Made by a program: the position numbers and the translations under genes. A stretch of 64,000 nt of DNA from Diogma glabrata (Eukaryota > Arthropoda > Insecta > Diptera > Cylindrotomidae): assembly GCA_963693315.1 (NCBI GenBank), contig OY856186.1, positions 285,344,492 through 285,408,491 on the forward strand, given 5' to 3'. Positions 19,676-30,807 of this stretch are shown here, piece after piece. How positions within the stretch are numbered: position 1 is the first letter of the stretch; every line of letters starts with the position of its first letter. The notes under the pieces are model-generated. The model worked only from the letters and a program-made list of their open reading frames with translations. It was not told the DNA's origin and did no database searches.

Positions 19676-19881
19676 TTTTCGTGTTATTTTTGTAATAAAT
19701 CTCTAAACAGAGATAAAAAAGTACATCTACTTTAACAAAGAGTTTTATGTTTGATATACATCGCTGGCCAAATCTAAAAACAATGTCCTCATAAAAGTTT
19801 TTTGCCGAAAACTATATCAAAAGCCTTAACCCAGAACGACGTCTTGATATTTCAGAGCTGTGAGATTTTAGCCCCTCCATA
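19676..19881 (+). mobile_element. HINE-like repeat, copy D (3' end only)
   Basis: A 206-bp 3' terminal piece: GTAATAAATCTCTAAACAGA, TTTGATATACATCGCTG, GTTTTTTGCCGAAAAC, CAGAACGACGTCTTGATA, the hairpin and AGCCCCTCCATA. It follows copy C directly and is probably the displaced 3' end of the copy that C entered. Confidence 0.8.
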
Positions 19882-21128
19882 TTTTCCACATATAAAATAT
19901 GAGAAAAATAATGAATTGAAAAAGTCATTCCTAGAGAATTTTGGTTTTAAATTTCTTTTGTTAGAGAGAATATTGTTCTAATTTATTCTAGATCTCATTT
20001 TATTTTTCTCTATGGTTAATTCTTATTTCTTAAAACTAAGAGATATTTTGGTGTAAATTTTTGGTGCGATTCATTTCACATTTGAATTTGTTCGAGATAA
20101 TGTGATTACGGTTGCGATTTAGAAAAAATGCTTTACGTACATTACGCAAATATCTTTTACAAATCGAACAGATTTGGACAAAATCTGACCGACTTATTTT
20201 TGATTTGGCTGATCATTCTTTTAGGAGTTTTATATCGGAAGAAAAGATATACATGTTCGAGAATTTTTTTGAGAAATAGAGTGGTTCTAAATTTCGAGAA
20301 ATTCGTAATTTTTGACTTGATGACTTATTTTCAAAAATTCATAACTTCGGTTCTATTAAAGATAGAAACTTCTGTTTTGTTTTATTTTAAAGATATTTAT
20401 TTATTTTATTTAGCGTGACACATGAACACAACAAATTAACACCAATAAAACTTAAAATAGGTAGATTTTTTCTATGAAGTCTCCCTAAAACAAAATATGA
20501 ATACACATTAAATAAGCTTACAATCGATTTGATTGATTTGATTTGTTAAAATTGAAAAACTAAAATATTTAAACATTGGACATGGACAGTACGTTTGAAC
20601 ATTAGATGTGTACATCGAGTGAGTCTATTCATGCTACTGCATCGGGGGTTGCCAAATGGATGTCTGACACGTCACCATTGTACCGTCGAACACAGTTGCA
20701 ATGTATTTTATGGTTTGTTGTGGTGCTCCGCAGTGACATTGAGGGGACTCTAAAATGCCCCACTTGTAGAAAGAGTCAGTACAACGTCCATGATTTGTTC
20801 TTATTCATGAATAAAACTAAAAAAAAAATTGCAAACGCTGATTGCCATGAGGTTTAATGTTTGCTATCAAATTCAATATTTTCTTCACCCGCTATAACTC
20901 GAGCATTGTTGGTAATAGTAAAAATGCCTAGTTAATATTGTCATTTAAACCTTTCTTCTAAAAAATTCTCTAACCGTTTGATATCATTATCTCTTTTATA
21001 TGAAATTCCATAGGGTTACAAAACAACATATTAATGGATATTTCTTACATTATATTCAATATATTTATCGAAATAACACTGGATGAGTTTTTTTTTCAAA
21101 ACAATATGTTACTTTAGTGCCGTTGTAA
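19882..21128. other. Dscam intron, no recognised element
   Basis: Two plus-strand open frames (20128-20418 and 20606-20857) have no recognisable domain and no sign of being exons. The second contains a CPTC motif, too little to name. Otherwise AT-rich. Confidence 0.4.
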
Positions 21129-21930
21129 AAATATGGTAAGAAAAAGGCGACACTTTACAGCCACTGTAAAATATGAAATTTGCTTTACTGCCGCCGTAAA
21201 AATATTAAAGTTGCTTTACTGCCGCCGTAAAAAAATTAAAGAAAAAGGGCTACTTTATAGTCGCTTTGATTGCATATGTCAAAAAAGTAAGACTTTACCA
21301 TTCTACGTAGTGGCAGTAAAGTTAAATTTTACAACCGTTTGTCAAAATAGTATATTATTATTTAGGAGCTAACGTGCTCCTTTTTGTGTTGAGCCTATAG
21401 ATGGAAAATTATAGACCAAACACAAAAAGTCACTTTAGCTCCAAATTAAATCATCTATTTTTTCGGCAAACGTTTAAATTTTTTATAAATATGAAATTAA
21501 TACATCAAAATTTTAATAATATGATTTTTTATTGTCATAGTTACTTCCAAAAATGAAAAAAAACATTTAAATTTGTACAAATAAAACTTTTTATCAAAAT
21601 TTCATAATCCTATCAAAATAGTTGTTATTTTTTGTCATAGTTATACAACAATTCAAAATTTCATAATCAAATCAAATTATTTGTTATATTTTGTTGTCAT
21701 AGTTATACAATTTGTTTGAAAAAAACTACAAATATCGTCAAAATATGGAAAGAAATGGCGACTTTTTCTGCCGTCGTAAAAATATGAAATTGTGCCGCCG
21801 TAAAAATACTACAATGGCGTTACTTTAAAGCCGCTTTGATTATACATCAAAAACGTAAGGCTTTAGCCTTCTCTCTAACGTCACTAAAGTTAAACTTTAG
21901 AGCCGTTTGCCGAAAATATATCAAAATATA
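21129..21930. repeat. two diverged copies of a GCCGCCGTAAAAAT-rich segment
   Basis: The block at about 21129-21360 (GGCGACACTTTACAGCCACT, two TTTACTGCCGCCGTAAAAA units, AGTCGCTTTGATTGCATATG) is echoed at about 21743-21930 (ATGGCGACTTTTTCTGCCGT, GTGCCGCCGTAAAAATACTA, AGCCGCTTTGATTATACATC). The spacer (21390-21730) holds repeats of a GTCATAGTTATACAA/AAATTTCATAATC phrase. It may be an old dispersed element; no ends were defined. Confidence 0.55.
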
Positions 21931-22166
21931 TATTTATCGATTGCAAGATTCGTTCCAAGAATGCATTTTGTTTGCTGTAGCTTACGCAGGAAGCCTTTTT
22001 CTAAAACGCAGTTCTAGATTTGTTGGTTTCATATACTCTCAAATGTCAGAACGTCATTATTTATTTTGTAATCAGAAAAAGAGTTTAGAGTTGAAAAGTG
22101 GAAAAAAGTGGATTAGTCAAGAAATATTATTTTAAGGATTTTATTAATATATAATTCTATTAATAG

Positions 22167-22445
22167 TTACCAGGCCCTCGCCATTTTCATTTGATGACTA
22201 CCACACATTTTTGACTACCACAGGTTGTCCTTGATGAGTCCGACAACTTTGTATTTGTCATTTTTCTCGATTTGGCCGCTTTTTCGTTTGGCAAACTCCG
22301 TAAAATATCGAGTCCGACAGTTGAAATTTCGGCATGTTTGGGTTGTCGGACTCAGGTAGGTACAGGTACAAAAGTTGTCGTACTCGTCAAGGACAGGCGT
22401 CTTACGAAGTATACAATATGTGGTAATTATCAAATGAAAGGGGCA
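22167..22445. mobile_element. MITE of family M1, second copy
   Basis: Diverged relative of 6151-6561. It shares GGCCCTCGCCATTTTCATTT, GTCCTTGATGAGTCCGACAA, TTTGGCCGCTTTTTCGTTTG, TACTCGTCAAGGACAGGCGT and a complementary right end. Ends are less well conserved and boundaries approximate. Confidence 0.7.
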
Positions 22446-24161
22446 CATTTTGATCATTTTTGTATTCTGAGTATATAATAAAAAAAAGGAAGAAAATATG
22501 TAATATATATTCAACAATAGGAAAATATTAAATTTTCTCTAACAAAATTTGGTTATCAATCAATCGTGTGACATCTGAAGGGGTCGCGATTCTCACTTTA
22601 TTAAGTAGCTTTGATCTAGATTAAAATAAACATTTCGTATTACTATTACCAATATTCAGGCCATGATATACACAACAAAAAAAAAACAAAAGAACGATAG
22701 TATTAAAACGTCTCATTTTCTAACTTTCGAGAAAAACAATCTCCTAGCAACTTATGACATAAAAAGTGAAATAAAACACAATATATATTTTTTACTGTTA
22801 CATAAGATGAAGAGTGACAGTTTCATATTTCATCTATTCTTTTGTTTTATTATATTTCTATGTTTAATGTTTCCATTTTTTCATGTCTGTTCTGTTATAA
22901 ATAATTTTGAAGACTATATTATAATGCGCTGGTTTTGAAGGAGTTAGGTGGTTTGATGGAACAAAAAAAGGACTTCAAATGGTAAGATAGATATTATAGA
23001 TATAGCATAATTTTTTCTATTCCTTTCTGTCAGATTTGGATATTGTTATAATGTAATATTAATTTTGACATAAATTTGGTGTTAGTTTGTTTGCAGATTT
23101 TTTTATCGACTTCAACGAATTTTATTTTTAGTGAAAACGAGCTGTAAAATTTCGTTCGCTTTAGCTTTTCTCTCTTAGCATACAATAGATTGATGACTTT
23201 GTGTTAATGGTGCTTAAGTGATTTTGTATTTTATAGCATTGTGTTATTTTATGCAATAAAGTGTTTGATATTGATGAAAGATATACGGATCAATAAATTC
23301 ACAAAAAATCCACCTTAAAATTCTTAATTTTGTTTTGAATAGATTATTATTATACACAGGAAACATATCAAAATAAAATTAAAATTAAAAAGGAATCATT
23401 CAAAACCATAAAATGGAAACCAACATGTAATATATATTAAACTTGTGTTAAGCAAATAAATCTAACCATTAAATCAAAATTAATCATAACAAGATGTGTG
23501 TTATCCTCAGCACCCCCGTAATTTCATTTAAAATATCATCATCACACAAATTGTATTATATTTTTTGATGGAATTTAATAAAATAAGAAATATGTTGAAA
23601 TATCTAATTTTGTTTTGAGAATTTGTTGGTTTAAGGAGTGGAAATAATTGAAATGAATTAAAGGACATGCAATTTAGAAATTTGAGTTGTTTTGATGAAT
23701 TTTTGTTTTAGATTTAGTAAATCTTGGAAGGAAAATATCAGAAAACTAAACGTACAAATATGTTTTTAACATAAGCAAACATGATTAACATCTACCAACC
23801 CTTTAAGTACCTCTCCCATATTAGTAATTTAAAACAAAAATCAAAAGATTGTTTATATGAAATACAAGAACAGCAAAATGAGAAATAAGAACAAAAGATA
23901 ATGTATTGTCTGAGACATTTATATGACAGAATATTTAAGTTCAGATATTACAACATACAACAAAATAAACAAAAGAAGTATGACATTCTTTTACAAAAAA
24001 AATATTCTGGAATAAGATCATAGATTTGTTCTTTACTTAAGCTCTCAAGTTCGTTATAAGTTCAATGATTTTCGTTTTTGTATTTTGAATAAAAATGTGA
24101 TATTCGAAGATAAGAACAAAATCGTCTCACGTCAAAGATTAATATAAAATAAGTTACTTAC
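22446..24161. other. Dscam intron, AT-rich
   Basis: No element or exon was recognised. The open frame at 22663-22938 is hydrophobic and low-complexity, and gives no reason to call a gene. Minus-strand splicing of the next Dscam exon begins at 24308. Confidence 0.5.
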
Positions 24162-24308
24162 CATTCATTCTAACTTTAGCAGATGAGCTCACAGCAACTT
24201 GTCTACTAAGCCTATGCATCGTTCTACACCGATATGTTGGGAAACGATCATTATATTCTAGATTATGTATTAACAATTCTCCAGTAGGAAGTAAATGAAA
24301 TTTCCCAT
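24162..24308 (-). CDS. Dscam2: Dscam exon, second half of Ig2
   Basis: A 147-bp minus-strand exon with acceptor TTATTTAG before 24308 and donor AATG|GTAAGTAA after 24162. It enters and leaves in phase 1. It encodes GKFHLLPTGELLIHNLEYND then RFPTYRCRTMHRLSRQ, with the second Ig2 cysteine in YRC, and ends KVRMN. It joins the exon 60 bp upstream so that the split codon gives SLQGD-GKFH, the expected Dscam sequence. No defect seen. Confidence 0.93.
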
Positions 24309-24368
24309 CTAAATAACAAACAAAAACAATAATAAAATTTCAATTTGTTTAAATTATCAAGAATATAC

Positions 24369-24530
24369 CTCCTTGCAGTGATGGATAAATATAAAATGCA
24401 GGTTCTTGTATCCAAGACACAACACGTACTAATTCTTTAACAAAACTGGGTACAACACATCGTAAAATTGCTGTGCAACCCCTTGAGGCACCTAATACTT
24501 CTATTTCTACTTTATAGGCTTGTGCAACAA
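24369..24530 (-). CDS. Dscam2: Dscam exon, first half of Ig2
   Basis: A 162-bp minus-strand exon with acceptor TTTCAATTTCAG before 24530 and donor GGAG|GTATATTC after 24369, phase 1 at both ends. It encodes VAQAYKVEIEVLGASRGCTA then ILRCVVPSFVKELVRVVSW, with the first Ig2 cysteine in LRC and the conserved Trp, and ends IYPSLQG. Spliced to Ig1 it reconstitutes VRA-VVAQAYKV. The VVAQAYKV and FVKELVRVVSW words separate it from Dscam1 (VVSQHYE type, from memory) and favour Dscam2 or Dscam4. Confidence 0.93.
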
Positions 24531-25329
24531 CTGAAATTGAAAAAAATAATTAAAACTTGTTGCAAATAAAAAAATTTAAACAAAACTAAAATATTAACAG
24601 AAGCTTAACTTTCAGTTTTTTAATTTTAATCTTTAAAAACTAAAACAAACAAAACTAAAGAGTAGGTAACTTTATATTATTAACTTAAAATAAAACCAAA
24701 AACTAAATATGTAACTGACATCAGACGAAAAACTTTTTCCAGACAAGAAAAACTATCTATATCGTTTTCAAAAAAAAATTCTTTTAAACATTCATCAATT
24801 TCAATTTGTCTTGTAACTTCTTAAGTGATACAAAGAAAACAGATTTTAAAAATAATTTCTTATTATATCTTTTACGAAAGTGACATATAATCAGTCAAAT
24901 AGACATTAAATTGTCATTTGATGTGATTAAGATATTTTAAGTGATTTAAAAGACAAAATTATTCTAAAATTTTTAATTTTCATGTACCGAAGAAAATTTA
25001 TTATGTTTATTCAAAATGAGTGGTGAATGCGAAAGATAATGAGTTTTGCAAGATAGTTGAATTAAAGACCAAAATATGTTTTAAAGTTATTCAAAGACCA
25101 GATTGTCGAACACCACCCTCCAACGACTTTAAAGTCTCACTCATTACAAATCCACTTCTAGCGAGGATGTCCACAAGATACGTGTAAGCAAATATTTGTA
25201 TTGAATTCACCGAACATTGTTGTCAGTCGGTTTCTTTTGATGGCACACATTTTCCAAATTTAAAAATTAGGAAAGATAGTATCACCTTAATTCAAGGAAG
25301 TCGACAGGTAGGCAGACAGATAATAGGTA
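24531..25329. other. Dscam intron, AT-rich
   Basis: Start of the ~6.3-kb intron between Ig2 and Ig1. Around 25090-25300 the composition is less AT-rich, but no domain or repeat end was identified. Confidence 0.45.
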
Positions 25330-26314
25330 TTACTTCGGTCTGAAAGACCAAAGTATTGAATTAGCCAAAAGTGAAAATCTTACCCCCATTTTTTGTGCCA
25401 TTTTCCGACGTTTAAGGACCTACTGATTCTAAAAAAGCAAAAAAAATATGTATGTCTGTCTGCCGGTTGGCCGGCCGGCCGGCCGTCCGTCCGTCATTAC
25501 CTACGAAATCTAGAAAACCACTGAAGGGATTTCAAATTTTTTTTTTCTAAAACTAGGTATACTCAATGGGCTGGTCCGAAAGGACGATGTGTTTATAACT
25601 GTACCGGAGTGAGTTAAAAAAATCGTCAAGTGTGTCAAAACAAGGAAATATGCATATTTTTTGCTTAAAAAACATTCATTTTAAGTGATAATGAGTAGGA
25701 ACAAAGAATGTGGAGAAATCTTGATGGATCAAAAACTAGATTATTGCATTGCATATTTGATTTTATTCTAATATTTGGAATATTTTTGGAATTTTAAAAA
25801 AAGTTTCAATTTTTGATTTTGTTATAATTTTTGCAATATTTTTAGAATTTTTGAAAAAAGTTTTAATCTTTGATTTTGTAATAATTTTTGGAATATTTTT
25901 AGAATTTTGTTTGAAAAAAGTTTGAATTTTTGATTTTATTTAATTTTTACAATGTTTTTGGAATTTGAAAGAAATTTATATTTGTGATTTTGTAATATTT
26001 TCTCGAATCGCTAAATGGAGAGGTTTTTGAGTTGTTTGCTGATTGTATGAACGTGCGTTTGCCCTAAAATATGTTAATTTATGATCTGTTATAATTTTCC
26101 GCGACGAATTGATGTTTCGTGTTAGTTTTGTAATAAATTTCTAAACATAGATAAAATACTTGTTCTTTTACAAAGAGTTTTTTGTTTGATATGCATCGCT
26201 GCCCAAAACTAAAACAATGTCCTCATAAAAGTTTTATGCCGAAAACTATATCAAAATCCTTAACCCAGACCGAAGTCTTGATATCTCAGAGCTTGAAATT
26301 ACAGCCCCTCCATA
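25330..26314 (+). mobile_element. HINE-like repeat, copy E, short
   Basis: Both ends are present (TTACTTCGGTCTGAAAGACC; CAGACCGAAGTCTTGATATC and CAGCCCCTCCATA). The 5' block carries four CCGG-type steps (GGCCGGCCGGCCGGCCG) and the conserved interior. The AT minisatellite is reduced to a few units (about 25745-25990) and the 125-145-bp subrepeats are absent, so total length is just under 1 kb. The flanks show no clear target duplication. Confidence 0.85.
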
Positions 26315-27013
26315 TTTCATAATTGAAATTAGAATTTCTATGAAGTTTTTTATTGCTTCCTCAAAGTTATCATTGAGAAGTATACTTTGAAATCAACCAG
26401 ATTGATAGCGGCGTTAATCTGCTCATATAGCTATCATTTTTTAAATCCAAATAGTATTTCAGGGCATTTTTAGAAATAAATGACTGGCACTCCAAATTTA
26501 ACTTGATGAGTAGTGCCTTATGATGAACCGTGTCCGTAATAAATGATTCAGTTCTGTCCAAATTCTGGGATCCCGGGTTCCTGACTCATTTTTATGATCC
26601 CGCAATCCCGGGATTAATGAAAGAAAATCCTGGGATTACGGGACTGTCATATTTGATTAATCAAAGAAAACACGGAATCCTGTTATTCTGTTTTGTTGAG
26701 CTGCGTTTTTTTATTTTTGGTCATATGCAATGAGCTCATATACCACTGGCAATAGCAATGAGAAAATACTTGTTAAGGTTTATTTGTATCTTATTGATGC
26801 TATCGGACAAACTCTATTCAGTCAACGCTAGCACCTTCAATCTTGTTCCACTCTATCATGAAATGTTGGCTACTACACTTGTAGCTCTTCAAGTTGTACT
26901 AAGCTAGAAAAGCAAAGCAACCCATTAATTCGCGAGTTGACGAATGTCTCAATAACTAGCATAAAAGCAAGGAAAACCGAAACATTAAACAGTATTTAAC
27001 CGAAGTAAGTATA

Positions 27014-27356
27014 GGCCCATAGAATTACGGATTGTACTGTTGTCATCGGTTGCAGGTCGAAATTTTTTTTAATCACTGGCGGAGGGTACTCACATAATGG
27101 ACCTGCCGAGTCTACTCGCCCGGAACCTGGGGACTGGAGTTATTCAACAAATTCGGCTGGAATTTTTTTTGCTTCCTTGTATGCGATATAACTCGTAAAT
27201 GCTGCACTTTAGGATACTGGTGCCATGGAACTGGTGCTTTGGGCGCGACTTGGTAGGTCCATTATGTCAGTACCCTCCCCCAGAGATTAAAAAAAATTCC
27301 GACCTGCAACCGACAACAACACGTAAGCCATATCTTTTTCCGTTATTCTATGGGCC
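27014..27356. mobile_element. TA-flanked MITE, GGCCCATAG ends
   Basis: The element begins GGCCCATAGAATTACGG. The right end read on the other strand begins GGCCCATAGAATAACGG. TA flanks both sides (27012-27013 and 27357-27358). The arms remain alignable for over 100 bp, through TCGGTTGCAGGTCG, GAGGGTACT and ATAATGGACCT. It has no ORF. The TA target and simple ends suggest a Tc1/mariner-mobilised MITE. Confidence 0.85.
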
Positions 27357-28230
27357 TAGTAACCAAAACATTTTAAATATTTGCAGAATGGAAACTCTGC
27401 TTTTTTTGATGATACATCGAACATATTTACTGTTCCAAGTCGAAGCTCCATAAAAGTTTTTATTGAAGATTATTTAACGTTACATCAGCAGCAGCAGACG
27501 TGAGATGTGAAACAGGTGATCCAACTACTCACATTGCAACATCATCGGTCACAGATTACAACGAAAATGTAACTGTAACAAAGTTTCAGCTGATTTAGTA
27601 GAGAAATCAGAAAAGCAATTTGGAAGATGAACTGTAACGCAGTTTAATTTACGCTTAATACCTATGAAAAAACTTTTTGGTCAGTATAAAACTGGTTACC
27701 TCAATTGGTAGAGAAATGAAAATAAGTAAGCAAAGCCGTCATAGAGGACTCCATTTGCAGTGATGTTTATTAATCTATTGATCATTCTACCAAGAAGTGT
27801 GGAATCGGAACTATATCTTAAATCATTCGAAAGTGTATGGTACTGGTTTTTCTTTATGTAATATTATTAAAGTTTTATTTTGGTTCTTCAATTTTCATAT
27901 TTTTAAGAAGTTGAATTAGTAAGTTAATGTTTTATATGTTTATTATTTTCGACACTGTTTCCGAGTTTCATAATAATTTAATTTTTCGACTTTTCTGTTG
28001 TTTAAAATTTTCTCTCCAATTTAATTCTACTGCAAGAGCAGAATTAAATTTGACGGTTCGAAAATTTAAAAAGTATGCATGGAAAAAACAAAACGAATTT
28101 GTTTCGTTGTTATTATTATTATACAAAAATGGAACCACGAATTATGCGTTATTTTAAAATAAAACTTACCAATTATAATAAAACTGAATATTTTAATTTT
28201 ATTAAATAATAAGAACAGAATGAAAGCAGG

Positions 28231-28350
28231 AAACTTTAAAAAGAAATAACAGAATCCGTATTGCCAAATGACATTTTTAGAATGACAAAATGACAGAAGT
28301 GAAACTTCAAAACGTAATAACAGAATCCGTATGGCAAAATAAAATTTTTT
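28231..28350. repeat. ~73-bp tandem duplication
   Basis: AATAACAGAATCCGTATTGC at about 28245 recurs as AATAACAGAATCCGTATGGC about 70 bp later, each preceded by a GAAACTT-type word. Two units, moderately diverged. Confidence 0.65.
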
Positions 28351-28689
28351 TAATTTTTTTAAGAGAGGGAATGATTTATATTTTACAAAAGTCAAAATTT
28401 AACTATAATAACAGAAGCCGGAAACAGTCTAAAAATGAATAATGTGTTTTTTCTTAATTATTTATGGTTTTATATACAAATTTTAAATCCCGGGATTCCG
28501 GGAATCCCGGGATTTAAAATTTATGAATGCACCACAGGATTACAATCCCTATGACAGCGTGACATACTGAACTTTTATACGCTTCATACGCTTAAGTAAA
28601 AAATAGGTCTAGTTGACATTTGTTATCGTTATGCACATCTGACTTTTGTATTATGTTGTTACCATAAGTTGCATTAATCAGGTTTAAAT

Positions 28690-28867
28690 CCAGACCAATG
28701 ATAGTCCTAGATTAACCAGCCAATAGATTATCATCATCAGTATCCCTAACAAATTGTATGTTAGGTCTATTAAAATCTCCCAAGATACAAATTTCGCCAA
28801 GATCTCCCAATTTATCAACAACGTTGTTAATTAAGTTATCTACGCATTCGTACGCAGTTTCATCCGA
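28690..28867 (-). pseudogene. non-LTR retrotransposon endonuclease fragment
   Basis: Minus-strand translation gives ECVDNLINNVVDKLGDLGEI, CILGDFNRPNIQF and a stop soon after. ILGDFN is the catalytic Asp/Asn motif of the retrotransposon EEP endonuclease, and the DNLI..V...LG spacing is as in CR1/I-type ORF2. It is cut at 28868 by HINE copy F. No other part of this element was identified. Confidence 0.7.
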
Positions 28868-29106
28868 TGATCTGTTATAATTTTCCGGCAACGTATTGAT
28901 GTTTCGTGTTGGTTTTGTAATAAATTTCTAAACAAAGATAAAAAAATACATGTACTTTAACAAAGAGTTTTATGTTTGATATACATCGCTGACCAAAACT
29001 AAAAACAGTGTCCTCATAAAAGTGTTTTGCCGAAAACTATATCAAAATCCTTGCCCCAGACTGAAGTTTTGATATTTCAGAGCTGTGAGATTACAGCCCC
29101 TTCATA
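28868..29106 (+). mobile_element. HINE-like repeat, copy F (3' end only)
   Basis: Starts at TGATCTGTTATAATTTTCCG and contains the full 3' terminal block: TTTGATATACATCGCTG, GTTTTGCCGAAAACTATATC, CAGACTGAAGTTTTGATA, the TTTCAGAGCTGTGAGATT hairpin and CAGCCCCTTCATA. The 5' end and minisatellite are missing. Confidence 0.85.
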
Positions 29107-29544
29107 TTTTCATTCTTTATTGGTACAGAGCATTAAGAGTTCTGTACTGTCGTTTTGCATAATGATCCAGTAATCCAAGAACTGGTAAACAGGTATGTTC
29201 GCCTTTTGGCATTTTCCGAAATAAATCTTACCCAGAAAAGCATAACTGCAATCTTCCCGGAACACACACTGGTATTCTCTGAACAGTTCCAAAGACTTGA
29301 TTTTGAAATGTATGATAAGATCTTATATGTTATGCAGGAAAGAGCGTATATCATACCGTTGTTTAAACATAGGTTTTTTAATTTTTTGTACCGTTTATGC
29401 TTCATAATGCTCTTTTCCCAACTTATTAATCTTGGTTTGTGTGCAAATTGCAAATTGGTCTGCAACTAAATTATCAAAAAACCAAACATAAAAATGTTTT
29501 AAGATTGGGTGAGATAAAAGGTTAGATGTGTGGCGATGAACGAA
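29107..29544. other. unassigned, overlapping open frames
   Basis: Open frames occur on both strands (plus 29155-29469, 104 codons; minus 29133-29465). Neither has a domain that I recognise. The stretch lies between retrotransposon fragments and may be more transposon debris. Confidence 0.3.
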
Positions 29545-29770
29545 TCTAGCGAGCTGAATCCTGTAAATATTTAGGATCAATGCTTGACGCCAATAACAGA
29601 ATAGTAACATATATAAAAGCTTAAGTCGTTGCAGGTTATGGAATTTTTGACTAAATTATGTTTTTTGGATCACTGTATGTGTCAATTAACATGAAAGTCA
29701 AATTGTACATGTCACTAATTAGACTAGTGATGATATATAATGATGAGTGTGTAAGACATCACAAACGAAA
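29545..29770 (+). pseudogene. RTE-like reverse transcriptase C-terminal fragment
   Basis: The frame reads CKYLGSMLDANNRI (the conserved F/CKYLGS-L block after the RT palm) and, after a break, KLYMSLIRLVMIYNDEC, equivalent to the KLYKTLIRPVLTYG-E-W block of RTE-type elements. There are stops and frameshifts between. It is a second, separate RTE-like remnant besides the one at 1.9-3.05 kb. Confidence 0.7.
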
Positions 29771-30807
29771 ATTTGCATAAAATTATAAACTATTTTGGGA
29801 TAGGCTGGATAGCCGGTCAAAAATAAGATTAAAGAAGCAAAGAAGAAAGTTGACAATTGATTTTCAGTAGTCATAAAATAATACATTAATCCCAACAGCG
29901 ATGAATGAGTGATAATAATCATAGAAGTATTAGGACCTAGCTTAGAAGAATTATTTATTACATACTTCTAGTAAGATTCAAAACGTTTCCATCGAGTAAT
30001 TTAAATTCTGTTGAATAACATTTTAAGACTTTATTTACTTAAACCATTTGCTCAAATCAAAAACAAGTACCAGACATCTTAAACAATATTTCTTTACCCA
30101 CTTCAACAGGATTTTATGTCATGCTATGACATTTTATCCCCAAACACCTTTTACCCAGCAAAAATTACCAACAAAAATTACAACAAACCAAAACAAATAC
30201 TTCAAAACCAATCAACTTTTTTCTATAAAAATAAAAATAATAGAATTTTAAATTAAATTCAGGAAACCAAACAAGTAAATAAAACAAAAAAAAAGAATAC
30301 CGTTATTTTGGGAATACTTACAAAAATAAAACTGATATAAAATACACTTCCCGATTCAGAATTAATAACAAAAAAAAAATGTAAGCTAATGGTATAAAAA
30401 TCGAAGATTCGTCCACTCAAGCACGAATTTTATTTTCTTATGGGTACTTTTCTATATAATTCTTTAGTGGTACGATTAATTTTTTTTATTTATTATTTTT
30501 AGAGCAAAATCCTTTCATTTATTCATTTTACGTTTATTATGCTTTTCCCCCATTTTTTCTTTTTAAATATAAAAATAATAAAAAAATGTCCACTTCAATA
30601 CTAAAAAATAGTTAAGCACTTTGAATGCATGTATGTATATGTGGGTGGGTATGTATTTTTTGGATTACTTTTTTATTTTTTAACCATTAAGGGATTTAAT
30701 AGTAGTAATAATAATAAATAATGCAATGAACCAATACGTGTCCGATTATGTTTGAAAATAAGAAAATTAAAAAAAAGCTTTTACTTGATTTGATGTTTGT
30801 AACTTAC
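29771..30807. other. Dscam intron, AT-rich
   Basis: No element or exon was recognised. The stretch ends at the donor site of the Ig1 exon (30807). Confidence 0.5.

Larger units (their letters stand above)
26560..28530. other. region bounded by CCCGGGATT-rich palindromic sequences
   Basis: At 26568-26645 there are repeated CCCGGGATT/GGGATTACGGG words, and at 28485-28515 a palindrome ATCCCGGGATTCCGGGAATCCCGGGAT-like. They may be the ends of one old DNA transposon of about 2 kb that also holds a nested MITE (27014-27356). Clean terminal repeats and a target duplication were not found. The coding remnants inside are too short to name. Confidence 0.3.

Noticed and set aside
16485..19881. Canonical Helitron call (5' TC, 3' hairpin then CTRR)
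   Set aside because: The 3' terminus after the hairpin reads CAGCCCCTCCATA, not CTRR. The asymmetric terminal repeat fits Helentron/HINE better.
20606..20857. 83-codon frame with a CPTC motif
   Set aside because: A single CxxC pair in a short frame in intronic DNA; no second pair, no homology recognised.
30767..30807. Extension of the Ig1 frame beyond the donor site (AGKLQTSNQVKAFF)
   Set aside because: GTAAGT at 30807-30802 is a strong donor and splicing there restores the VRAVVAQAY junction; the extra residues are intronic.
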